From Deltaproteobacteria bacterium (GTDB taxonomy: Bacteria > Myxococcota_A > UBA9042 > PHBI01 > JACKFB01): a stretch of DNA of 64,000 nt. Each line of letters starts with the position of its first letter. Positions within the stretch are counted from its first letter, which is position 1. Under the pieces are notes generated by a model that ran no database searches, was not told where the DNA came from, and worked only from the letters and a program-made list of their open reading frames with translations. Positions 34,321 through 43,486 of the stretch are shown piece by piece. A program made the position numbers and the translations under genes. Where the stretch lies: positions 369,438 through 433,437 of the forward strand of contig JACKFB010000003.1 of assembly GCA_020632695.1 (NCBI GenBank), given 5' to 3'.

Positions 34321-35955
34321 ATGACCACCGACGCATCGGCTACGGCGCCATGGTACGAGGGCCTCGCCGCGATCGCCGATCGCCCCGGTGACAGCGCCGA
34401 CCAGCGCCAGCGGCACCGCTTCCTGATCTTGACCGGCGTGGTGATGAGCGCCGGCGGGCTGACCTGGGGCACGCTCGCCGCGGGATTCGGGCTGCCGGTC
34501 GCTTCGATCATCCCCTTCGGATACGCGGGCGCCACGATCCTCAACTTCCTGGCGCTCTCTCGCACCAAGAACTTCGCCTTCGCCCGGACCCTGCAGGTGC
34601 TCATCAGCCTGCTCCTTCCCTTCCTCTTCCAGTGGATGCTCGGCGGCTTCGTCGCGAGCGGCGCGGTGATGATCTGGGCGATGCTGTCGGTGGTCGCGTC
34701 GTTCTCCTTCGACGACACGCGCGCCAGCCTTGCCTGGGTGACCATGTACCTGGTGTTGGTCCTGGTCTCGGGGATGTTGGAGGGGCATCTGCCGGTGCCC
34801 GCACCGCTGGCAGATCCGTCGCTCGCACCCTTCACCTTCACCATCAACTTCTTCGCGGTCTCGGCCGCCGTGCTGGGGCTCACCATCTTCTTCGTGGCCC
34901 AGCGTCGCCGGGCGCTGGAGGAGCTGGCCGAGATGAACCGCCAGATCGCCGAGTCCCAGCAGGCGCTGATCCAGAGCGAGAAGATGGCGGCGCTCGGACA
35001 GCTCGTCGCCGGCGTGGCACACGAGCTGAACACGCCTTTGGGCGCGATCCGTGCGTCGGTGGGGAACCTGGGGACCGCGGTCGGCGAGACCGTCAGCGAG
35101 CTCCCCGAGCTGCTGGCCAGGACGCCGGAGCAGCACCGGGTCCAGTGGCGTGTCCTGGTCGACGCCGTGGACGCGCGCGCGGCGCCGCAGACCTCGCGTG
35201 AGGAGCGGGCGTCGCGTCGGGCGCTCGCAGATGAGCTCCGCGAGGCCGGCCTCGACGACGTCGATGAGCTGGCGGCCACGCTCGTCGACATCGGGGTCAC
35301 CGACCAGGTCGCGATGCACCTCGATCTTCTGCGGTCCGAACGGCGCGAGCCGCTGATCCGCGCCGCCTACAACATGGCGGCCCTGGTGCGCAACAGCCAG
35401 AACATCCGCGTCGCGGCCGACCGCGCCTCGAAGATCGTGTTCGCGCTGAAGAGCTACGCCCACCCCGGCGGCGCCAACGGCGAGTCCACGCGCGCCTCGC
35501 TGGCCGACAACCTCGACACGGTGCTGACGCTCTATCACTCCCAGATAAAGCACGGCGTCGAGCTGGCGCGTCGCTACGACGACCCGGGCGTCATCGAGGG
35601 GCGCCACGACGAGCTGAACCAGGTGTGGACCAACCTGGTACACAACGCGTTGCAGGCCATGGACCACAAGGGTTTGCTGGAGGTGGTCGTCACCGCCGAC
35701 GCGCATGAGGTCACCGTCGCGGTCATCGACAGCGGACCGGGCATCCCCGCCGAGCAGCGCGCCCGCATCTTCGAGCCCTTCTACACGACCAAGGCGGCGG
35801 GGGAGGGCAGCGGCCTCGGGCTCTCCATCTGCCGGGAGATCGTCGCCAAGCACGGCGGCGCGATGTCCGTCGAGAGCGAGCCCGGCCGCACGTGCTTCAC
35901 CGTCCGACTTCCGCGACCCCCTGAAGACGCCGCCGCGTCCACGGAGCCGAGCTGA
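34321..35955 (+). CDS. Membrane sensor histidine kinase
   Basis: 544 residues. ATG 34321 has GAGGAGG upstream. About six hydrophobic helices fill residues 30-200, then a linker coiled-coil (RRRALEELAEMNRQIAESQQ). The H-box is GVAHELNTPLGAIRAS with His234. An insert of about 120 residues separates the H-box from the second dimerisation helix, a variant known in some large kinase families. The ATPase part shows the N-box (NLVHNALQAM), G1 (DSGPGIP), F-box (FEPFYTTK) and G2 (GSGLGLSI). No periplasmic sensor domain is evident, so the membrane bundle probably senses. Likely phosphorylates the REC-cyclase and the downstream REC protein; its stop overlaps the next ATG. Confidence 0.93.
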   Translation: MTTDASATAPWYEGLAAIADRPGDSADQRQRHRFLILTGVVMSAGGLTWGTLAAGFGLPVASIIPFGYAGATILNFLALSRTKNFAFARTLQVLISLLLPFLFQWMLGGFVASGAVMIWAMLSVVASFSFDDTRASLAWVTMYLVLVLVSGMLEGHLPVPAPLADPSLAPFTFTINFFAVSAAVLGLTIFFVAQRRRALEELAEMNRQIAESQQALIQSEKMAALGQLVAGVAHELNTPLGAIRASVGNLGTAVGETVSELPELLARTPEQHRVQWRVLVDAVDARAAPQTSREERASRRALADELREAGLDDVDELAATLVDIGVTDQVAMHLDLLRSERREPLIRAAYNMAALVRNSQNIRVAADRASKIVFALKSYAHPGGANGESTRASLADNLDTVLTLYHSQIKHGVELARRYDDPGVIEGRHDELNQVWTNLVHNALQAMDHKGLLEVVVTADAHEVTVAVIDSGPGIPAEQRARIFEPFYTTKAAGEGSGLGLSICREIVAKHGGAMSVESEPGRTCFTVRLPRPPEDAAASTEPS

Positions 35956-36350
35956 TGCAGAACGCTGCCATCCTCATGGTCGACGACGAGAAGACCATCC
36001 TCGACAGCCTCAGAGGGCAGCTCCGAAACCTCTTCGGGCGCCGCTTCGCCTACGAGACGGCCGCCGACGCTACCGAGGCGTGGGAGGTCCTCGAGGAGCT
36101 GCACGACAGAGGCACCCGCGTCGTCGTCGTCGTCTCGGACTGGCTGATGCCGGGCACCCGCGGCGACGAGTTCCTGGCGAGCGTGCGCTCTCGCTTCCCG
36201 GATATCGGGCGCATCCTCCTGACCGGGCAGGCCGACACCGACGCCATCCAGCGCGCCTGGGACGTCGCCCAGGTCTCCGACGTCATCCACAAGCCCTGGT
36301 CCTCGGACGGCCTGCGCCGAGCGATAGAGTCCGCCATGGTTGGCCTCTGA
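35955..36350 (+). CDS. Single-domain response regulator
   Basis: 131 residues, REC domain only. The acidic pair is MVDDEK, the phospho-acceptor Asp62 (VVSDWLMPG), the conserved Thr in LLTGQAD, and the Lys in HKPW. Its ATG overlaps the kinase stop by one base (TGATG), so translation is coupled. With no output domain it may act as a phosphate sink, a shuttle to the REC-cyclase, or a protein-binding switch. Its REC sequence resembles that of the operon's cyclase gene (shared KPW and LLTGQA), suggesting common origin. Confidence 0.92.
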   Translation: MQNAAILMVDDEKTILDSLRGQLRNLFGRRFAYETAADATEAWEVLEELHDRGTRVVVVVSDWLMPGTRGDEFLASVRSRFPDIGRILLTGQADTDAIQRAWDVAQVSDVIHKPWSSDGLRRAIESAMVGL

Positions 36351-36459
36351 CGCGCGTGCCCTGCCGCAGCTCGAGCCCGGGGAGGCCTCGAGGACCCCAT
36401 CGCGATCGGCCAGAACGAAGCGCGGCGCGGCGGCGAGCAGCCTCGCGGCGGCGCGGCAC

Positions 36460-37431
36460 TCAGCGCAGGCGCTGGCTCACGCGGGCGGGCAGCTCTTCCA
36501 GCTCGGGGACGGTGGTGGGGTCGTCGGGGAGGCCGTAGCGCCGATTCCAGCGCTCGACCAGCGGCGGGGTCACCCAGACGATGGCCACCGCCAGGGTGGC
36601 GCCGGCGACCAGGTCGATGACGTAGTGGTAGCGCAGGTAGATGGTGCTGAAGATGAGCGCCGAGACCACCGGCAGCGCGACCCAGAACACCTTGCGCTGC
36701 TGGCGGAAGGCCATCAGCAGCACCACCAGCGACACGGCGGTGTGCCCCGAGGGGAAGCAGTCGTGCTTGATGCGCTCCATGTCGTGGATGGAGGCGCGGA
36801 GGCGGTCGGTGAGCAGCAGGCCGCGCAGCTCCGAGCTGTAGGTCAGCAGGTAGCGGCCCTCGGGGGTCTCGGCGAAGATGTAGGGGCTGCGCGCCGGCAC
36901 CACGATGTAGGTGATGTAGGACAGGTAGAAGGCGAAGGCGACGGCGGTCCAGAACACCTCGGCGTCCTTGTGGCGGCCGCGCAGCAAGAGCGGCAGGCCG
37001 ACGGCCAGCGGGATCAAGTAGAAGCAGGCGTAGACGACCTGCAACACCTCGGTCAGCGCCGGGTGGTAGTACTGCTGCATCCACTCCTGCGGGTTGACGC
37101 CGAAGATGCGCTCGTCGATGCGCAGCAGGTTCGCCTCCATCTCGATGGGGTTGAGGTAGGGGACGACGCCGGCGAGCTGCATGAAGGCCACCGGCACCAT
37201 GACCGCCGCGAAGGCCGTGCGCACGTTGAGCTGGAGCTGGGGCGGAAGGCGCTGGATCCAGAAGAAGACGCCCGACACGAAGGCCAGGTAGCCCACGTGG
37301 ACGGCCAGGACGTGGCGGCCTTCGGGCAGGTTCTGGAAGAACAGCAGGATCACCAGGCTGACGACCAGCCAGTAGCCGATGGTGACCGCTTCGCTCAGGT
37401 AGAAGGGGCGGCGTTGTTCGAGGTTCGGCAT
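36460..37431 (-). CDS. PAP2 family phosphatase, integral membrane (PAP2_3-like)
   Basis: 323 residues with about six membrane helices. Catalytic motifs of the phosphatidic acid phosphatase 2 superfamily: FPSGHTAVSL (about residues 226-235) and YHYVID with His269, the variant layout of the inositolphosphoryl-transferase-like PAP2_3 group. An upstream ARSPY may serve as the first basic motif. The active site should face the periplasm and act on a lipid phosphate or pyrophosphate. It ends in VSQRLR, whose 25-bp coding end is duplicated at 31590-31614. It is divergent from the GH1 gene. Confidence 0.88.
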   Translation of the reverse strand: MPNLEQRRPFYLSEAVTIGYWLVVSLVILLFFQNLPEGRHVLAVHVGYLAFVSGVFFWIQRLPPQLQLNVRTAFAAVMVPVAFMQLAGVVPYLNPIEMEANLLRIDERIFGVNPQEWMQQYYHPALTEVLQVVYACFYLIPLAVGLPLLLRGRHKDAEVFWTAVAFAFYLSYITYIVVPARSPYIFAETPEGRYLLTYSSELRGLLLTDRLRASIHDMERIKHDCFPSGHTAVSLVVLLMAFRQQRKVFWVALPVVSALIFSTIYLRYHYVIDLVAGATLAVAIVWVTPPLVERWNRRYGLPDDPTTVPELEELPARVSQRLR

Positions 37432-37668
37432 GGGGCAGACAGCGGGGCCGGGTGGCCGGGGGACCACGGTGGATGACGGGACGACGCTGACGTGAGGCGG
37501 CAGTATGCCCCGTCGGAAGATCGCCGTCGATCCTCTGGTGCGGCCGGGCGCGGCAGGCGCACGCGGAGGCTCTGTGGGCGCGGATCTCGGGCGGAGACCG
37601 GGCAGCGGCGCGCGGGGTTGCTGCGGCGGCCGCCGAGGCCGACAATCGCGACGGCACGGAGGCGACCG

Positions 37669-39279
37669 ATGCGATGGTTCGAGGCTTGGGCGGTGGCGTG
37701 TGGGATGGCGCTGGCCGCCTGCGGTGGTGGCGGTGGCGGGGGCAGCGACGCGCTGGACGCCGACGGGGACGCCTCGGAGGTCGACAGCGCCGAGCCGGAC
37801 GACGGGACGCTGCGCTTTCCGCCCGGATTTCTCTTCGGCGCGGCCATCGCGGGCTTCCAGGCCGACATGGGCTGCCCGACCCTGGCGCCCGAGCAGTGCG
37901 AGGACCGCGGCTCGGACTGGTACCAGTGGATCACCAGCCCGGAGATCCTGGCCGACCCGGGCGCCCACATGGCCGGCGACCCGCCCACGGCAGGCCCGGG
38001 CTTCTGGGAACTCTACGAGCAGGACATCGAGCGGCTGGCGGGCCTGGGGCTGCGCGGGTTCCGCATGAGTCTCGAGTGGAGCCGCATCTTCCCGACCGCG
38101 ACCGACGGCGTCGAGAGCATGGACGTGCTGCGCAGCATCGCCGACCCCGAGGCGGTGGCCCGCTACCACGCCATCTTCGCGGCGCTGAAGGCCCGCGGCG
38201 TCACCCCGCTGGTGACGCTGAACCATTACACGCTGCCGCTCTGGCTGCACGACGGCGTCGCCTGCCACGAGGACCTCGAGTCCTGCCGCGACCGCGGCTG
38301 GGTGGACTCGACCCGCGCGGTGCACGAGATCGCGAAGTACGCCCGCTTCGTCGGGGAGGAGTTCGGCGCCGAGGTCGACCTGTGGGCCACCGAGAACGAG
38401 CCCTTCGCGGTCGTGTTCCCCGGCTACATCTTCCCCAGCGCCGACCGGGTGAACCCGCCGGGGGTGTCGCTGGCCAGCGCCGAGGCCAAGACGGTGTTCA
38501 ACGCGCTCATCGAGGCGCACGCGCGGATGTACGACGCGCTGAAGGCCGCCGACACGAAGGACGCCGACGGCGACGGGGTGGCGGCCGAGGTGGGGCTGGT
38601 CTACGCCATGACGCCCTTCCGGCCGGCCGACCCCAGCGAGCCGCTGGACGTGCGCGCCGCCGAGCGGGCCTTCTACCTGTGGAACCTGGCGTTTCTGGAC
38701 GCGGTGGCCAAGGGCGTCGAGGACCCGGAGCTGGACGGCGAGGGCGTGCCGCGCGCCGACCTGGCGGGCCGCATGGACTACGTCGGCGTCAACTACTACA
38801 CGCGGGTGACCATCGAGGGCACCGAGGACCCGCTGCTGCCCGACCTGTCGGCGCTGACCACCTTCAACCCCTTCACGCTGGTGGTGTGGGAGGACTACCC
38901 GCGCGGCATCTACGAGATGGCGACGCTGGTGCGCGAGCGCTACGGGCTGCCGGTCATCATCACCGAGAACGGCGTCGAGATTCACGAGGACGACGAGGCC
39001 GCCGCGTCGCGCTTCTTCGTGCGGCACCTGACCTGGCTGTGGCGGGCCATCCGCGACGGGGTCGACGTGCGCGGCTACTTCGCCTGGACCCTGGTCGACA
39101 ACTACGAGTGGAACCACGGGATGGAGCTGCGCTTCGGGCTCTTCGCGGTCGAGCCGGACGACCCGGCGAAGGCGCGGCGCCAGCGTCCGCACGCGGCTGT
39201 GTACGGCGACATCGCGACCCGGCACGGCATCTCACCCGCGCTGCAGACGCAGTACCCCGAGCCCGAGGCGGCCCCGTGA
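37669..39279 (+). CDS. Glycoside hydrolase family 1 lipoprotein (beta-glycosidase)
   Basis: 536 residues; hydrolyses beta-linked glycosides. ATG 37669 follows GGAGG by seven bases. A lipobox (LAAC) is followed by seven Gly and an Asp-rich linker (DALDADGDASEVDSAEPDD), so the enzyme is predicted to be a surface or periplasmic lipoprotein, unlike most cytoplasmic GH1 enzymes. The barrel shows the acid/base Glu242 in TENEP and the nucleophile Glu433 in ITENG, the expected 190-residue spacing, and the GYFAWTLVDNYEW end motif. The specific sugar cannot be assigned. The HAD gene starts 13 bp later. Confidence 0.92.
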   Translation: MRWFEAWAVACGMALAACGGGGGGGSDALDADGDASEVDSAEPDDGTLRFPPGFLFGAAIAGFQADMGCPTLAPEQCEDRGSDWYQWITSPEILADPGAHMAGDPPTAGPGFWELYEQDIERLAGLGLRGFRMSLEWSRIFPTATDGVESMDVLRSIADPEAVARYHAIFAALKARGVTPLVTLNHYTLPLWLHDGVACHEDLESCRDRGWVDSTRAVHEIAKYARFVGEEFGAEVDLWATENEPFAVVFPGYIFPSADRVNPPGVSLASAEAKTVFNALIEAHARMYDALKAADTKDADGDGVAAEVGLVYAMTPFRPADPSEPLDVRAAERAFYLWNLAFLDAVAKGVEDPELDGEGVPRADLAGRMDYVGVNYYTRVTIEGTEDPLLPDLSALTTFNPFTLVVWEDYPRGIYEMATLVRERYGLPVIITENGVEIHEDDEAAASRFFVRHLTWLWRAIRDGVDVRGYFAWTLVDNYEWNHGMELRFGLFAVEPDDPAKARRQRPHAAVYGDIATRHGISPALQTQYPEPEAAP

Positions 39280-39292
39280 GCCGGCGCCGGGC

Positions 39293-40000
39293 GTGAGCGG
39301 GCCGGCGCCCCGGGTGGTGCTCTTCGACTTCGTGGGCACCCTGGCCCGCGTGCGCGGCGGCGTGGGCCGGGCCTACGCGCGCTACGCGGCCGAGGCGGGC
39401 GTGGACGCCGACGCGGCCGCGCTCGAGCTGGGGTTTCGGGCCGCCTTCGCCGCCGAGGCGGCGCTGCCCTCGGACGCTGGCGAGGCCCGCGCCGCCTGGC
39501 TGCGCATCATCGCCGGCAGCTTCGAGGCCGCGGGGCGGGCCAAGGCGGGCCGGTGGCTGGGGCCGGGGCTCTACGAGTGGTTCGCCACCGCCAGGCCGTG
39601 GCAGCTCTACCCCGACGCGCGCTCGACCCTGGCCGCGCTGCGGGCCGCGGGCGTGCAGACCGGCGTCGTGTCGAACTTCGACGACCGCCTGACCCGGGTG
39701 CTGGCCGCCCTGGGTCTGGACGCGCTGCTGGACACGGTGACCCTGCCGGCGGAGGTCGGCGCGGCCAAGCCCGACCCGGCGATCTTCCGGGCCGCGGTGA
39801 CCCGGCACGGGGCCGCGCCCGAGCAGGTCTGGATGGTGGGCGACAGCGAGGCGGAGGACGTCGCCGGCGCGCGAGCGGCGGGGCTGCGCGGGATACGCCT
39901 GGACCGCGCGGCGCTGCCGGGTGCCGGTGATGGGGACGTCGTGGCGACGCTCTCCGAGCTGGCCGCGCAGGTCGCCGCGCCGCCGGGTGGGGCCGGGTGA
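39293..40000 (+). CDS. HAD superfamily hydrolase (subfamily IA, DREG-2-like)
   Basis: 235 residues from GTG 39293. Motif I is LFDFVGTL: nucleophile Asp12 is present, but the usual Asp two residues later is Val, as seen in the DREG-2/HDHD3-like branch, so the second half of catalysis may be weak or altered. Motif II is VVSNFD, motif III Lys in GAAKPD, and motif IV GDSEAEDVAGA. The substrate is unknown. The stop overlaps the alkB-like start (GTGATG), indicating translational coupling, and the gene sits 13 bp behind the GH1 gene. Confidence 0.85.
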   Translation: MSGPAPRVVLFDFVGTLARVRGGVGRAYARYAAEAGVDADAAALELGFRAAFAAEAALPSDAGEARAAWLRIIAGSFEAAGRAKAGRWLGPGLYEWFATARPWQLYPDARSTLAALRAAGVQTGVVSNFDDRLTRVLAALGLDALLDTVTLPAEVGAAKPDPAIFRAAVTRHGAAPEQVWMVGDSEAEDVAGARAAGLRGIRLDRAALPGAGDGDVVATLSELAAQVAAPPGGAG

Positions 40001-40668
40001 TGGGCGGCCGGCAGCTCAGCCTGGGGCTCGGCTCTCCGCCCCAGCCAGCGCGCGGCGGCGAGCGCGTGCTGGCGCCGGGGGCCCTGTGGCTCGGCGGGGC
40101 GGCGCTCTCGCGCGTGGACGCGCTGCTGGCCGACGTGCATCGAGTAGCCGCCGCCGCGCCCTTCCGGCACATGGAGACGCCGGGCGGCTTCGTGATGTCG
40201 GTGGCGATGACCAACTGCGGCCGCCTCGGCTGGGTGACCGACCGCTCCGGCTACCGCTACACCGAGCTGGACCCCCAGAGCGGCCAGCCCTGGCCGGCGA
40301 TGCCCGAGTCCTTCCTGGCGCTGGCGCGGGAGGCGGCGGCGCGCGCCGGCTACCCGGGCTTCGAGCCCGACGCCTGCCTGGTCAACCGCTACGCCATCGG
40401 CGCCCGGATGACGCGCCACCAGGACCGCAACGAGCGCGACCTGGGCCAGCCCATCGTGTCGGTCTCCCTCGGCTTGCCGGCGACCTTCCAGTTCGGCGGC
40501 CCCGAGCGCTCCGACCGCCCCGAGCGCGTACCGCTCGAGCACGGCGACGTGGTGGTCTGGGGCGGCCCGTCCCGGCTGCGCTTCCACGGTGTGCTGCGCC
40601 TGCCCGAAGGCGAGCACCCGCTGACGGGGCCGTTCCGCTACAACCTGACCTTCCGCAAGGCGGGCTGA
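40000..40668 (+). CDS. alkB: AlkB-like Fe(II)/2-oxoglutarate dioxygenase
   Basis: 222 residues from ATG 40000 (GTG 39997 is possible). Oxidatively demethylates alkylated bases in DNA or RNA in family members. The iron ligands are His140 and Asp142 (RHQDRNE) and His196 (RFHGV); the oxoglutarate-binding Arg is in RYNLTFR near the C-terminus. The NRYAIGARM segment before the HxD is typical of bacterial AlkB. No Ada-like regulator lies nearby; the gene is coupled to the HAD gene instead. Confidence 0.92.
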   Translation: MGGRQLSLGLGSPPQPARGGERVLAPGALWLGGAALSRVDALLADVHRVAAAAPFRHMETPGGFVMSVAMTNCGRLGWVTDRSGYRYTELDPQSGQPWPAMPESFLALAREAAARAGYPGFEPDACLVNRYAIGARMTRHQDRNERDLGQPIVSVSLGLPATFQFGGPERSDRPERVPLEHGDVVVWGGPSRLRFHGVLRLPEGEHPLTGPFRYNLTFRKAG

Positions 40669-40696
40669 GCGCGGCCGGGCGAGGTCGCGGCTGTGC

Positions 40697-41161
40697 TCAG
40701 TCGCGCGGGAGGGCCTTGGTCATGAAGAGGCGTGGCGAGGTCTGGAAGCCGGCCGAGCGATAGAGGCGGACGGCTCCCTCGTTGTCGGGCCTCACGACCA
40801 GGTGCAGGGCGCGGGCGCCGCGCTCGATGGCCAGGGCCTCGATGAGCGCCATGACGTCTCTGCCCAGGCCGCGGCGGCGCGCCTCGGGCAGCAGGTAGAG
40901 CTCGGTCAGGAACGCGTCGCGGCCGGACCACTCCAGGTCGTAGCCCCAGGTGAGCACGCAGTAGCCGCGCAAGGTGTCGCCCTCGAAGATCAGGCCCACC
41001 GCGCCGAGCTGGGCGGAGATCAGCAGCTTCTCGAGCGGCGCCCGCGCGGCCTCGGCGGACCAGGGGATGCCCTCGATGCCGTTGAACTCGAGCATCATCT
41101 CGAGCAGCGTCTCGACGTCGGCCAGGGTGGCCCTCTGGATGCGCGGGGTGTCGTCGTCCAT
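40697..41161 (-). CDS. GNAT family N-acetyltransferase
   Basis: 154 residues, a single GNAT fold. The acetyl-CoA loop is LLPEARRRGLGRDVMALI (R/Q-x-x-G-x-G/A type), preceded by the beta-strand FLTELYLL and followed by VRPDNEGAVRLYRSAGF. The acceptor substrate is unknown. It follows the large unknown lipoprotein on the same strand with a 56-bp gap and is convergent with the AlkB-like gene. Confidence 0.9.
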   Translation of the reverse strand: MDDDTPRIQRATLADVETLLEMMLEFNGIEGIPWSAEAARAPLEKLLISAQLGAVGLIFEGDTLRGYCVLTWGYDLEWSGRDAFLTELYLLPEARRRGLGRDVMALIEALAIERGARALHLVVRPDNEGAVRLYRSAGFQTSPRLFMTKALPRD

Positions 41162-41217
41162 GCCCGAGCATCATAGCGCGCTCGCCGGCGGGCGTGGAGG
41201 GCCCATCGTGCGGCGCT

Positions 41218-43395
41218 TCAGGGCGCGCAGGCGGCGCCGGTGTCCTTCCACGCCAGCGCCAGGCCGCGCCCCTCGGTGATGAGCCCGTCGGAGCGGCCGA
41301 TCCAGTAGGGCGTGAACATGCCCAGCATCGGCCACTGGTGGTCCATGCCGACGCCGCCGTACTCCCGCTGCACCATCCACGGGTCCATCTGCCAGAGCAG
41401 GGTGCCGCCGATGCGCTTGGCCAGCGGCAGCGGATCCACCGCGCGGATCGGGATGCCGTCGATCTTCGGCGCCGGGATCTCCAGTCCCAGGACGTTCACC
41501 GGCTCCTCGCAGAGCGCCCACTCCGGATCGCCGGGGGCAATCTCCTCGAGCGTGATCTCCGGGTCGGGGTGGTCGACGAAGTTCCGCGGGTAGGAGCGGT
41601 CCGGCTCGAGCTTGTCGTCGGGGTTCATGCCGTAGGTCGCCAGCAGCGCCACGGCGCCGGCGGTGCGGGCGTCGCGCTGGGGGTCGGTCTCGGCGGTCAC
41701 CATCCGCCCGTAGAGGATGCCCCAGAAGGCGTCGTCGCGCGGGCCGTTCTCCTTGTCCCAGCCCTCGACGCGCGCGACGGTGGACAGCATGCGCCAGAAC
41801 ACCGGGTAGGCCTCGCGGTCCACGCGCGCCAGCACGTTGTAGAGCGAGGGGTAGGTGATCGACGGCGCGTAGTGCGGCGCGCACCAGCGCGGGAGCTGGA
41901 AGGCGCCCAGGGTGTCGAGGACCTGCTGGTAGGGGATCGACGCCATCAGCTCGGCCAGGAAGTCCAGGTAGGCGGTGTCGCCGGTGAGGTAGTGCGCCGT
42001 GAGCGCCCACTGGCTGATGAAGAGGGCGTCGGAGGCGCGGATGCTGACGTGCATGGAGAACTGGATGGGGACCTCGCCCTGGCGCTGCTCGCGGCTGGCC
42101 AGCTCGGCCAGGCGCAGCAGGAAGAGCGGGTCGGCGGCGTCGAGCTCCAGCGCCGGGTCGAAGGTGCGCGGCGGCCCGCTCGGGCAGGCGCGGTCGAAGG
42201 CGTCGAGGTGCAGCGGGCTCGGCTGCTCGAGCACGTAGAAGACCAGCTCGTCGAGGGCCGCGAAGTCCAGGTCCCCCGGGTCGAGCTGCAGGTGGGGCCC
42301 GGCGAAGTAGGTCGTGACCGCCTCGAGCACGTCGGGGTTTTCCTGCAGGTGGATGATGTGGCCCTTCTTCATCCGGTTGAGCGTGCAGGGGATCTCCTCA
42401 CGCAGCGTGGCGCGGACGGCGTCCTCGCGCGGGCCCTCGGCCAGCATGTCCCAGGCCAGCAGGATGCCGGGGAGGCTGCGCACGTACATGTCGCGGGAGG
42501 CGTCGCTCTGCACGCGCGGCGTGGTGGGGTAGTCCTGGCCGTCGATGGTGACCTGGGTCAGGTAGTAGGTGGGCAGCCGGTCGTGGAAGCGCTCGGCGAT
42601 GGGGAAGCTGAAGTGGCCGTCCTTGCCGTCGCCCACCTCGAAGGCGCCGATGGACTCGCCCCAGTGCCCCAGCGGCCGCGGGGCGCCCTCGGGCAGCATC
42701 GCCCAGTGCGAGCGCGCCAGCAGCCCGGGCACGTCGGTGACCTCGTACATGAAGGCCATGGCCTCCAGCTTGCCCAGCATGCGCTGGTAGTCCGCCGGCG
42801 TCCCGGTGACCTGGTAGCGCGCGGCGGCGGCCCAGAGCGCGGTGCCCGTCCAGCCGGACGCATCGCCGAAGCCGTCGTAGCGCTCGAAGTACTCGGGCTT
42901 GGACCACTCGGCCTCGGGCGTCCCCGCCAGCACCGGCCTGGTGAAGCGCAGGTCCATCGACTGGCCGTTGGCCTGGTGGTAGCGGTCGAAGTAGCGGTCG
43001 AAGACGAAGGCCTGCTCGGTCATCGGCGGGACCTCGGCCGCCCACTCGCCGGCGACCGTGTCGTAGAGCGCGCAGGTGCGGGTGGTGCCCCCGGTGCAGG
43101 TCGTGTCCCGGATGACCGCACAGGACTCCAGCGCCGGCGGCAGGATCGAGGTCGGGCGCGGGGCGTAGGCGCTGAAGGTCGGCGTCTCCAGCGCGGGCGG
43201 ACCGCTGTCCACCTCGGCGGTGAGCTCGGCGTCGTCGCTGCCGTCGGCCACGTCGGCCGCGTCGACGCCGTCCGGAAGCGCGTCCGCCACGTCCGCGAGC
43301 ACGTCCGCGAGCACGTCCGCCGCCCCCTCGGTGTCGCCGCCCGCGCAGCCCGCCCAGACCAGCGCCACGGCCGCCAGCCAGCTCCGATGTGTCAT
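41218..43395 (-). CDS. Large lipoprotein of unknown function
   Basis: 725 residues. ATG 43395 is preceded by GGGAGGGTGG. MTHRSWLAAVALVW leads to a lipobox (AGC, Cys17) and a Val/Asp/Ala linker (DVLADVLADVADALPDG). The remainder is rich in Trp, Tyr and aromatic-capped helices (WTGTALWAAAARYQVTG, HWGESIG, RSLPGILLAWDML, SLYNVLARVD). The pattern suggests an alpha-alpha toroid like those of carbohydrate-active enzymes, but I see no assignable family. It is divergent from a secreted GH3 enzyme with only 91 bp between, supporting a carbohydrate-related role. Four or more Cys in the mature part may form disulfides. Confidence 0.8.
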   Translation of the reverse strand: MTHRSWLAAVALVWAGCAGGDTEGAADVLADVLADVADALPDGVDAADVADGSDDAELTAEVDSGPPALETPTFSAYAPRPTSILPPALESCAVIRDTTCTGGTTRTCALYDTVAGEWAAEVPPMTEQAFVFDRYFDRYHQANGQSMDLRFTRPVLAGTPEAEWSKPEYFERYDGFGDASGWTGTALWAAAARYQVTGTPADYQRMLGKLEAMAFMYEVTDVPGLLARSHWAMLPEGAPRPLGHWGESIGAFEVGDGKDGHFSFPIAERFHDRLPTYYLTQVTIDGQDYPTTPRVQSDASRDMYVRSLPGILLAWDMLAEGPREDAVRATLREEIPCTLNRMKKGHIIHLQENPDVLEAVTTYFAGPHLQLDPGDLDFAALDELVFYVLEQPSPLHLDAFDRACPSGPPRTFDPALELDAADPLFLLRLAELASREQRQGEVPIQFSMHVSIRASDALFISQWALTAHYLTGDTAYLDFLAELMASIPYQQVLDTLGAFQLPRWCAPHYAPSITYPSLYNVLARVDREAYPVFWRMLSTVARVEGWDKENGPRDDAFWGILYGRMVTAETDPQRDARTAGAVALLATYGMNPDDKLEPDRSYPRNFVDHPDPEITLEEIAPGDPEWALCEEPVNVLGLEIPAPKIDGIPIRAVDPLPLAKRIGGTLLWQMDPWMVQREYGGVGMDHQWPMLGMFTPYWIGRSDGLITEGRGLALAWKDTGAACAP

Positions 43396-43439
43396 ATGCC
43401 ACCCTCCCCGTCGCGCCGCTCGCCCCGTCCTTCTTGCAC

Positions 43440-43480
43440 TGCGTCGGGCCGGACATGCAACTCGACGCAACGCCGACGCA
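43440..43480. promoter_or_regulatory. Inverted repeat in the shared promoter of the lipoprotein/GH3 pair
   Basis: TGCGTCGG (43440-43447) and CCGACGCA (43473-43480) are perfect 8-bp arms separated by 25 bases within the 91-bp divergent region. TTGCAC at 43434-43439 could be a plus-strand -35 element. The layout fits a split operator for both genes. Confidence 0.4.
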
Positions 43481-43486
43481 TCTGCC

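Noticed and set aside
37492..37668. An upstream extension of the GH1 gene
   Set aside because: The extension is Arg-rich with no homology, while ATG 37669 has GGAGG and begins a proper lipoprotein signal.
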